Shown here: piece after piece, positions 15,101 to 27,100 of the stretch
Layout: each line of letters opens with the position of its first letter
How positions within the stretch are numbered: the first letter of the stretch is position 1
Assembly: GCA_907165275.2 (NCBI GenBank)
Contig: OU015673.1
Coordinates: forward strand, 511,001-575,000
Direction: 5' to 3'
Length of the DNA stretch: 64,000 nucleotides
DNA from: Zygaena filipendulae
Lineage: Eukaryota > Arthropoda > Insecta > Lepidoptera > Zygaenidae
Position numbers and translations under genes: made by a program
Notes under the pieces: generated by a model
Databases searched by the model: none
What the model saw: only the letters and a program-made list of their open reading frames with translations
What the model was told of the DNA's origin: nothing

Positions 15101-18100
15101 AGTAATAGCATTCCGCTTCGTCGGAAATTTGTATCTGTAGTGTTACAAGCGCCGCGTCTCGTACTCACAAATGAGTATCGAAATGGTTGGGGCTAAACTG
15201 CATTATGTGTACGTGTCAGCTAGGCGGGGGCGCAGCGCCCCGGGCGCCCGGGGGCGGCGAGGGCGGCGCGGCGGGGCTGCGTCGCGAGGGGGCACATGGG
15301 AACGCTACAATGGCAAAAATACTGGTGGCCCGCGAAAGATAACTGTTTAGGTATAGGTTTATTTTTTTTTTTATTTAAAACTACAAGTAAACAAAATGGA
15401 ACGTAGCGTGTTGCTAATTAATCCTTACTTAATATTATAGATGGACATAAATAAGCAATAGTGTGTTAACCCACACTGGAGAAATTTTGAGTAAATCGTG
15501 TTTTAAAAGTAGGAGCGCCATTTTGTGTCAACATTTTTTATGTTCAATATTTAGTTACATATTTAAGCAATGTAGTAAGGTAAACACATAATTAAAAAAC
15601 GTTCCCTAACTCTCAATAAATCGTTCTGAATCAATAACTTTGTTTTGTGGGTTAACATGTTATTGCTTATCTGCGTCCAATTAATCCTTACTTAATATTA
15701 TAAATGGACATAGATAAGCAATAGTGTGTTAACCCACACTGGAGAAATTTTGAGTAAATCGTGTTTTAAAAGTAGGAGCGCCATTTTGTGTCAACATTTT
15801 TTATGTTCAATATTTAGTTACATATTTAAGCAATGTAATAAGGTAAACACATAATTAAAAAACGTTCCCCAACTCTCAATAAATCGTTCTGAATCAATAC
15901 TAACTTAATTTTGTGGGTTAACATGTTATTGCTTATCTGCGTCCAAATGCGAAGTGAGTTTTTTTGTTTGTTACGCTTTCACGGCTAAACGGCTGAACCG
16001 ATCACCACGAAATTTTGCATACACGTTGTTCGGGGGTACAGGCCATCAGACAGAGAAGGACATAGGCTACTTTTTGTCCGGGCTTTCCGGACATTTCGTG
16101 CTGATTGGTTGAGCCGTTAAGGGTAGCATTCCCGCTAGAACTCCTAAATTAAAGCGAGTGGAACCGTGACGGATCGACTAACTAGTATAATATTTTTTTT
16201 AATCTAAGTAAAGCGTTAAAAAATAACAAAACAGCAAACCAAAAATCATGAAGATTTGTCCGAAATGCCAAAAAATGAGTTCGATTAAAATCAAAGAGAA
16301 GTAAGAGTAGAAAGGGAACACATATACGTACATACACAATATAAAAATAAATAATCAAGTCAGATATAGGACTCGATTCAGCCGGTCATCGCTCAGTCAT
16401 ATCTAACATGCGGAAATGGGCCAGAGCGCTTCGTTACTTTTGGGAAATTAAGTATGAGCATTTGCTCATAATCATGTCTGCTCCGCCTACATAACCTTTT
16501 TAGTTAGCATATTTTTCTTTTCTTTACGTTTTTCACTATCGCAACTTTAGCACCATTCATTAGCCCAGTGATTAGTGGACCAAAAACATTATCTCCTCAG
16601 CGCAAGTAGTAGGTACCACCAACGTGAATATTTCTTATCTGACTTAATATTGACGCGTCAGCCTCGCCAGCCCCTCGCTCGGGCGAAAGCTCCGAGGCGA
16701 GCGAGCGCGTGTCAATCAAACCATCCCCGTAATGGGGTGCTCTGTGCCGCTTAGGATATTAGATAAATACACCCCCTACGGAGCTGGGATAGTGCCGAGG
16801 GAAGCCCCGCCTCGCCCGTTAAAGCATTTTCGAACGGGAAATTTGCGAAATGAAATTTATTATTTGACACTGAGCCCGCTTTCGTGCAGTGTTTATGGTG
16901 AACGACGGCTTAGAATAGCACGCACTCTAGATTTGCCTATGGATGTGAGAGTTGAAGGATCTGAACTGGTAATTTGCTCCGAACAATAACAGTATATTCT
17001 TCTGAGGTAATTTGACAGCTCACCAACGCAACAACGTATAGTGATTAAAATGCCTAATATCTTTGGTTCGTACTGTTATCTTTGGTTCGTACTGTTATCT
17101 TTGGTTCGTACCGTTATCTTTGGTTCGTACTGTTATCTATGGTTCGTACTGTTATCTATGGTTCGTACTTCCTACACTACAATATCTATTTTAGTAGATT
17201 TTGGTAATTTTTACGCTCTAGCTCTATAGGTAAGCATTATAGGTAGGTAACTATGGGACGTAGAGTTTAGTATAAAAATTATTCATTCACAATGACAACT
17301 GTTAGCTACCTCAAAAATTCAGAACTGTACGTGTTTGTTTGTTTTTTTGAGATAATATCTGAAACTATCGAAAAGAACACTTTCACTGAAAAGAAGCTAT
17401 ACATTATTCCTAAAAACAAGATACTTTTTATATTGCAGTGTAGAGTTCCCGAGGGAATCTTAAAGTTAAAATGTGTATAACCGCGGGGCACAGCTATTTG
17501 GAATACGGTTGCGAGTGACTTACAACATTCACTTATGTCTTCATTGACTTATGTCTTGGAATGTTGAATTCAAATCACGTAGGTACTAGAATGAGTGTTT
17601 TCAACACGATATAAACACTTCTCGATGATGACTCCGTGAAGGGAATATACTATTGTAGTTATCAACAGGATATAATATATGTACGTAGGTATGGTACAAA
17701 AAAACCTCCATCACTTTGTATAGTTTTTTTTATCACCTATATAGCTATTGCTCATAATTCTTTAGGAGGTTCAAACAAACAGGTTTTGTATCTAGTTTCA
17801 ACATGTTAGTTATCTTTTCTATACCCACTTGTCTATGCTTATTTGTTTGTCGGTAGTGGGTGATCTTTGGAACTACTAAAACGATTCTAAAAGGTCCTTC
17901 ATTGATGGAAAGATTCAATATACATGAGTAACATAAAATACTATTTATTCCGAGCAGAAAGTTCTTGAGAGTTCCCAAAATTCTTCCCCGCCGCCATTTT
18001 GCATTTCATTTTGCATTAGGTTCATAATGGCACCCATTTTGAAACCTAATTTAGGCATGGAGAAGAGGAAAATAAGAGGAAAAACTACTAAACTATTCTT

Positions 18101-21100
18101 ACATAATATCTATCTACCATAAAATTCAAAAGTTAAATCGTCTATCATAATAAGACGTAGGGTAGAACGTAGAGTAGAACATGACACAGGAATCTCACGA
18201 TACCCTTCCTTCAATCCCTTCCAGAGAAGACAACTGCGCCCTAACCACGAGTTATTCAATAACACAACGATAACGACATTATCTATTGGAATAACAAGGG
18301 AATAGGGATTTCATGTCAACTTAAATTAATGGGAAGTAATTATTGAAATCATTAAATCATAATATTCGAATTTTAAAAATTTCTGTTTTTAAATTTTTCA
18401 TAACTTTGGACATGAAAAGCTGCATAAAATATAATAAGTATACTACTTTTTAACACTAAAATACTAAAAGATAGATAGTAGGTTTTAGAACTATTTTGTT
18501 TGTTAAATGTAGAGATAAACATAGAATGTCGGTTTCATTAAAAATTCCAATAAAAATTAAAGTCAAAGTCAAATAATTTATTCAAGTTTGGCCCATAATG
18601 TGGCTTTTTATGACGTCATTAAAGCAAAAAGAATCGAATGTCCGTGGACCGGCGCGAAATGACGTCCGCAATGTGGTTACACACTTTCAATTTCGTTACT
18701 GCATGCCTGAATGCTGTTGCCTGTTCTATACCTATTATTTCTGTTTATCTCTTCTCAGTAATAATAATGTCACGTCAGCTGTAAAGAACTGATGGTTGGG
18801 GCTCGGGTGTCTCTTGCTCTTCAAGCCTAGTGGAGGACACTCGACAAGATTGAGCGACTATTCCGCCTGTGACGGCTCAAAGCGGGATTTGGCTTCGGGA
18901 TTTTGTCTTTCTTATGAGTGAGAGTAAATGTCTTTGTACGTAACTGATTACCTACGTGAAAGGAAAAACTCTTCCCACGAAACTGGTTACTTAGAACTGG
19001 TTACGTAAGCCATCGAAGGGGTGGTTTATACCTACCTACTAAATACGTCATTTTTTTAATATTTTTAACATCTAGGTACCCTCACCCAAAATTTGTATAA
19101 TAATGTATTTATTTTACTATGCTGGTTGTTGATAATTTTTTTAGTACCATGCATTTTTTGTGTAACGTATCCGCACCTACTGATGTGTCTATATATTGTA
19201 TTTTATAGTTTGTTTATGATATATTATATACATTAAATCGGAGATGTTATTGTATTTTTTATGTAATTATTATTGTAATTTATGCACATATTTTACCCTA
19301 GTCTATTTACTAATACAAAAATGATTTATTAATTTATTTTTTTTAAACTCTGCGCCCACACCCGTGATGTCACACGCGGCTCCAGCGGAAGACCAGCGTC
19401 GGGCCCCTATATATAATGGTTCCCGGTTTATGCTGAGCTGGTTACCCTTTTGTTGCGACACGCTATTTAGGCTACTTTTTGTTTATTCATATTATTTAAT
19501 TGTGGTCGTAACGAATAAACTATATTTCATTTCATTTCATTTCATTAAAATTAAATAAGACACGTACCTAACTTACGGATTTTTATTTTATACCTCCATA
19601 AAAAGTAAATAAGTAGAAGGGTTGTCTTTTTATTACAGATCGGTAGTAAAAATACAATTTATTGTATATTTATAGGCTGAGAGCCGGGCGAGGTCTCCAC
19701 TTTGATGACCGACTACGAAATATTAACCGGAAAGGAGTTATCAAGACAAAAGGGCATCAAAGTGTCCATTAAAACCACAGAATTGGGTATTTTCCAGGGT
19801 ATAAAAATCAAAATTCTAATTAGTCCGTCAGTTAAAAATATGTCATATTATTTGCTTTTTCAAATTAATGAAAATAAACATAGATAGAGCGCATTAAAGT
19901 TTAGGGTGGGGGTTCGTGACGTAATTATTCGGTATAAACTCCGTACAAACTGCACCGGATGGTGACCTCACGCGAAATTTCAACTCAATGTAGATATCGC
20001 CGTTATTTTTTGATAACGTAAAAAAAAAGAAAAAATACGTGTCCAATATTTTTTATTAATCTACACGACGACGGACTAAAAAAAATTTTGTCAAATAGCC
20101 AATTATGATAACGTATTACTAGATACTGCATACCCAAAAGTCAACATACAAACTTAACAAACAATATTTTTTGGGAAAATATTGTGTTGTTCGCACTCAT
20201 TATTAAGTACTAGCTGTGCCCCGCGGTTTCACCCGCGGTAATTTCGGAGGTCCCGCGGGAATTCCGGGATAAAAGTACTCTATGTCCTTCTCTGTACCCC
20301 TGACAACGCGCATGCCAAATTTCATCCAAATCCGTTCAGCCGTTTTTGCGTGATTGAGTAACAAACATCTAAACATCCAAACATCCACACTTTCACATTT
20401 ATAATATTAGCAGGATTGATAAACCGACAGCGATCAGAAGATATGAAATTCGATACACATGTGTTTGTGTATAGGTAAATAATGTGAAGTTGTAAGTATA
20501 AAAAAATACTTACAATAAGTATTTGTATTTGTTAGCGGGCTGGTTTCCGCAACTCGACGTCTGAGCGCCTATTTTGCGTGTGGTTACAATAAGTATTACC
20601 TACTTTCTTACTAATAAGTTAATCCTACATTAGTTTAGATGTTTGGATGTTTGTTACTCAATCACACAAAAACGGCTGAACGGATTTGGATGAAATTTGG
20701 CATGCGCGTTGTCAGGGGTACAGAGAAGGACATAGCGCACTTTTTATCCCGGAATTCCCGCGGGAACTCCGAAATTACCGCGGGGCACAGCTAGTAATAA
20801 ATAAAAATAGAAAAATAGTAAATACACTTTTTCAACGCAAACTCACACAGTAGGGTCAAGTTGTAAGGAAAAAGTTTTCCCGCGGGAACTCCAAAGTTAA
20901 CGCGGGTGAAATCGCGGAGACCAGCTTGCTAATTATAATAGTAAAACTATAGATAACAAGCTTCTCCTTAAATTTTTAGGTTTTTAATAAAAGCTTGTTT
21001 TATAAACTTGTTAACGGTAATTCTTATTATTAATTAATTGTTTCCCATTCAGAACAGGAAAGCTAAATAAAAAATAAAGAAGAAAATAATTATGAACGGT

Positions 21101-24100
21101 ATTATTATGGTAATGTGTTCCGTCACTAGGGTGACCAGAATTCGGAGAGCAAAAACACTTGGAACGAAAACGTCTCGTTCCCAACAAGATGAATGGCTGG
21201 TAGGGTGCATACGATTTGGGGAGTTTGAGAGATTAGGAAGCTGAGATTTGATTATTAAAGGGGAGATTTAGAGATAAGTGGGATCACTTGTTTGGTGCTT
21301 TGATTGAATCGCCTGTGCTTGAGGCTGTTATCGTATCACGAATTATTTCTCAGAGAGTATAGTTAGATGGATGTGCTTTGAAAGGCAAAAACTTCTTAAA
21401 TTTTTATTTAAGAAGAAGCGGAGTGGCTGAGAGGAGAGGACACTCTTGGAAAAAGCTAATTATATATCGTTACTTTTGCGACAGTTATTAAATTATCAAA
21501 TTCATTAATAAAATTATGGTTGTTGTATCAAACTATATTTACATACAATTTGTACTACATTGTCGATACATATATGAAAGAATTGTATCATCTAAGACAC
21601 TTCATTTGAAAATAAATCAATAAAGATTATGTAAAATAGAGTATTCAAATACCAATTTTTGATTATAAATCTGCAGCTTTTGATCTTAATTTTTTTTTAA
21701 TAAAAAGTGTCAAAAACAGGCAGAAAAGCTTTTCTAATCACACTATCTCCCATCGATTACTTTTCTAATTAAATATCTTAGATTTTTTTTTTATTTTTTT
21801 GTACACCTTTTTGATGGCAATAAACAATTTTATTATTATTATTTTTTTTAACTAGCTGTCCCCCGCGGTAATTACGTAGTTCCCGCGGGAATTCCAGAAT
21901 AAACTATAGATATAAACCTTCCTCAGGAATCACTCCATCTGTTGGTGAAAACCGCATGAAAATCCGTTATGTAGTTTTTGAGACTATCGCGGACAGACAG
22001 CGGAAGCGACTTCATTTATATGTAAAGACTAGCTGTCCCGCGCGGTTTCACCCGCGTTAATTTCGAAGTTCCATACAAACTTTGCAACCTCTTTTCATCC
22101 CCTTAGGGGTTGAATTTTCAAAAATCTTTTCTTATCGGATGCCTACGTCATACAAAGAACACACACTCCAAGTTTCAGGTCTCTACGATCAGCGGTTCAG
22201 GCTGTGCGTTGATCGATCAGTCATTAAGGACAAAGCATTTTATATCTATAGATAGTGAGTGGCGTTGATTGCTTGTTGATTATTGGGAGTGTGTGAGCGA
22301 AGGGATTTGATCAGCAGGGAAATGATGTAACTTTTGTTGTTTCAATCAGAAAAATTGCGATTTTGTGATTAATTAATCATGTTCAGACAGCTTCAATTTT
22401 TGACTTATAGTGAGTGGGGGGAAGATAAAAAACGGGGTAAGACAAAAAATTGTCCATTTTTGTGTTACCCCGTACTCATCTTCCTTCTCATCTTCCCCCC
22501 ACTCACCTTATATGTTTATTTCGATTGATTTCTAGATATGTAGGTGTCAAAACGTGCATATTTTAATCGCAAAACTGCCATGTTTTTGATTGCAATCGAA
22601 AAATTATAGAAAAAAAGTTACATAATAGCCCCTCGGAAAACCACAGTCTTTGTCTATTATTTCTGTACCTACCAGCTGACGAAATATATGACCGAAGGTT
22701 GAATAAGATTAGAGGAGATAGGACAAATTACTATAAATGTATGGAAACCGAGCGTGCCTTCCGTCGTAATTAAAATCCAGTGAAGGGATTCACTCAGCTG
22801 AGAATTCTTACAATTTGACGCAGATGAACAATAACATGTTAACCCACAAAATTAAGTTAACTATTCAGAACGATTTATCGAGAGTTTGGGAACATTTTTT
22901 AATCATGCGTTTACCTTATTACATTGTTTAAGTATGTAACTAAATATTGAACATAAAAAATGTTGGCAGAAAATGGCGCTATAATTTTAAAACACGATTT
23001 ACTCAAAATTCCTCCAGTGTGGGTTAATACACTATTGCTTATCTATGTCCAATTGGTGTAGGTATGTACAATGTAGTACAATGTACATACATATCTACTC
23101 CACTCGGCCTTTTTTCTTTGCAACGCTGATTTACTTCACCAACAAGAAATCGAACTGGCCCATACTATACCATATTTAAACTAGCTATTTCTCGAGGTTT
23201 CACCCGCTTTAATTTCTGAGGTCCCGCGGGAATTCCGGGATAAAAAATAACCTATATCCTTATTGTACCTCTGCGGCCCTGACAACGTGTATGCAAAATT
23301 TCATGACGATCTGTTTAGTGTAAAGGCGTGAAAGCGTAACAAATAAATACATAAATAAACTGTCATTGATAAAACTAAGGACTACCGGTCCCCTGTGGTT
23401 TCACCCTCGATAATTTCGGAGTTCCCGTAGGAATTTCGTGATAAAAAGTACCCTAAGCCACTTGGGACTACCGTTGCTTCCTATTAATGAAAGAATTTTC
23501 AAAACCGGTTCAGTAGATCCAGAGAAAAAATTTACAAACTTTACCTCTTCTTACATATCTATTACTATATAAGTATATAGTATATTATGTATATTATAAG
23601 CATGACTTATCCCCGACTTATCGAAGGATTGAATAAGTATCTCGTTTAAAATACATAGTACATAATATAGTGGCTATATAGATATAAGGGAGTTGTACAA
23701 ATGTTGCACTTAGCACCAACGATAATCCGCTAATCGGCACCGAGCAGAGACGCCGGCTGAGCTAAGTCGACGATTGCTTTAATACACCGTGCACCGTAGC
23801 AAACATTCTAGAGTGGATTACAGAAACGAGTAAAACGTATTAGTATTATGTATTATAATATTTGGACATAGATAAGCAATAGTGTGTTAACCCACACTGG
23901 AGAAATTTTGAGTAAATCGTGTTTTAAAAGTATAGCGCCATTTTGTGTTAACGTTTTTTATGTTAAATATTTAGTTCCATATTTAAGCAATGTATTAAGG
24001 TAAACATATAATTAAAAAACGTTCCCTAACTCTCAATAAATCGTTCTGAATCAATAACTTAATTTTGTGGGTTAACATGTTATTGCTTATCTGCGTCCAT

Positions 24101-27100
24101 TCATCCAACACATTTTCTATTTGAAGTCCAACTGTTTCATAATAGGTAATTGGACGAAAATTAATAGTGAATTTTCAAGGACGCTTCATGTTAGTGGGTA
24201 CATTTCATTACATGAGCGAGAAGAAAGATATAACGCATATAAAATACAACGTAAAGAAAAAGAGAGAGCTGTTTGTAGGTACACTAAAAAAAACCTAAAA
24301 ATGCGACTCTAATTTTTAAACGATCCAATTGTCGTAGTCTTCCTATATCTATATCTATAATCAAGAGGTTCCGGGTTCGATTCCCGGTGGGGGTGGACTT
24401 TGTGTGTGTGACTAGCTATATTTATATAAAAGAAAGTCGTGTTAGTTACACTATTTATAACTCAAGAATGGCTGAACCGATTTGGCTGAAAATTGGTGGG
24501 GAGGTAGCTTAGAACCAGGAAACGGACATAGGATACTTTTTATTCTGGAATTCCCGCAGGAACTCCGGCGGTGAAATCTTATGAAATTTTGCATACTTAG
24601 GTTCACATTGTCAGGGGTACAGAGAAGGACATAGGGTAGGTACTTTGTATTCCGGAATTCCTGCGGGATCTCCGAAATTTCCGCGGGTAACACCGCGGGG
24701 CACAGCTAGTAATTAATATATATTATGTATACTGTAGGATCGAGTAGATCTTGTGTTGTGAAGTGGATTATTGTTATCATTAAAATTATACGATAAAATA
24801 AAATGTCTGTTGAGACAAAATGTTGAAAAGAAACTGCTAAGTTCAAGAAATCACATCAAAACGAACACATCCGTGCAGATTCCCACGATGATTACAGCTG
24901 TGTGGTTTCTGGCAAGGTCGTGTGTTAGCACGGTGAAGGGAAGGCGCTTCTAGTGTAGGGCTATCATAAACTAGCTGTCCCCTGCGGTTCCGCCCGCGGT
25001 AATTTCGGAGTTCCCGTAGGAATTAGAGGATAAACTATATATTTTTACTCTGGATTTAAAAACGTCATAATATGCATGTATAATTTCAGAATTAAATATA
25101 CATATAAACCTTCCTCATGAATCACTATCTAATGGTGGAAACCGCATGAAAATCCGTTGCGTATTTTTAAAGATCTAAGCATACGTAGGGACAGACAGAC
25201 AGCGGGAAGCGACTTTATTTTATACTAGGTAGGCATGTAGTGATATTGCGAAGCTGTTATTTCGCTTTTCTGACAATATGCGCCTAAACCACATAATATT
25301 CCACTAAAATACATATTATATAACTATGTCATGTAAATAATTATGCAATATTTAAGCTTGATACATTAATAAAAGGTGTCATAAATAAAGAAAAACTGTT
25401 GATTTAAAAAATATAATTTCGCGTATACAAGTTTCACTGGTAAGTTGCGCGCGGTGTTCAAATATGTAAGGGAGTGGGGGGGGGGATTGGTCCGGGTATT
25501 ACAGCTGAACCGGGCGGTCCGGGTACCTATCCGGGTGTAAATCCTGCCCTGGTTATGATTTACTGCATATTGCTTCGCGACCGACTACGATTACTTGTGA
25601 ATTTTATGTCCAGCCAACTACCACCTAGATATTATGTTATTTGAGGTAAATCTTTACAATCTTTTTAACTAAAAAGGTACTATATCATAGTTGTTTATCT
25701 TGTCTGTCTGTCAGTCCGTTTATTCGAAACCTTGATTATGGATATAACCTGATGGATATCGCACGACTTACAAAAACTTCTTATTCACACAATTTTCTGA
25801 AAATAATATCGTTTAGAAATATTGATATTTATTATATTTATATTAGATATTTTGACGACCAATAATAATAATAATAATAAATTTTAATCAATTTTAATCA
25901 ATTTTAATTTTAATCATTTTTAATCAGGCACCTGTATCAGTTGATTTGTTCTCCGCCTCGCTTCACTCAACTACATCAGTGAGTAGTTTAGTAATAGATA
26001 GTACCTAACATGCAACTAAACAGGACGTCTCAACACGACTCTAGTAGGTACTCTGATTAAAAATAAAAATGTTAAGTTTATTCAAATTTTATTATTATTA
26101 TTCTTAAACGTGTACCTAATAACATTTAGCAGATAACTATTTAGTACTAGCTTTTCCCCGCGGTTTCACCTACGTTATAGATACGTTTAAGGGTCCGTTT
26201 ACATCTACAGGTATTGAGCGTGCCAGACACGTTCCGTCGCAGACATTCGTCGGATTTTGTGTCAAGAAACCAGAATTATACGGTACAATTATCTTATTAA
26301 TTCTGGCTTAATTGTAGTTTGAGGGAATAATTAGGTACTTATTTTATGCTAAAATTAGCTGAACACCAAAACAAATGGAAAACTTAGGTATTAATATGTA
26401 GTTATGGGAGTTGTTTTCCACTTGTTCTACAGGGACGTCTTCCGAACGGTATTCCAAACGATTAAGTTTTGAGATTTGTATTCCAATAGCTTCTACAACA
26501 GAAGTATGCGTTGACCTCGGTTTTTGTGTACCCATTTTCCTCAAACACATCTTGGTTATACCGGTCATCATATACCAAGTAATTTTGGGCATTGGTACAG
26601 ATTGGCACGGTTGGTTTTTTAAATATAAAACCACATTATAGGTATTGTTTATAGGTACCAAAATATTTTTGTTTTTATTATTTTATTATATTAACTCGTT
26701 AATGGTCAATAATAATTTACGTTAACTAGTTCCTTCTCGCGGTTTCATTTGATTTGGAATTGCCACTTAAAACTTTTGTACCGCAATAGAGTAATCTGTG
26801 TTGATCTAAAATATATTATTAATTATAAATTACAGGAAAAGTGAAGGATTTTTTAGAAATTGGGTGACTCGCTCTTGGCCGTTTTTTTTCTTAAATCTAT
26901 AAACAGCGATGGATAGATAAAATAAATAATAAATGATTTAAAGTATGTCTAAATAAGCAGTTTAAGACTAGCTGCGCCTCGCGGTTTCACACGCGTGAGT
27001 TTCGGATTTAGCTTCTTAAACTTTCCCTGAAGTTCTACAAATTTCAAGATGAAAATTTGCCAAATATATGTATAAAACAAAGCAAAAAAAGCTGCTAGCA

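Noticed and set aside
16732..16989. 85-codon frame as a small gene
   Set aside because: It has no recognisable domain, signal or splice context; left as an unassigned block.
20203..20388. Small protein 'LLNHAKTAERIWMKFGM' encoded by SINE copies at 20203, 35610 and 47557
   Set aside because: It is the translated complement of a non-coding repeat. Frames break in most copies, and there is no sign of selection on the protein.
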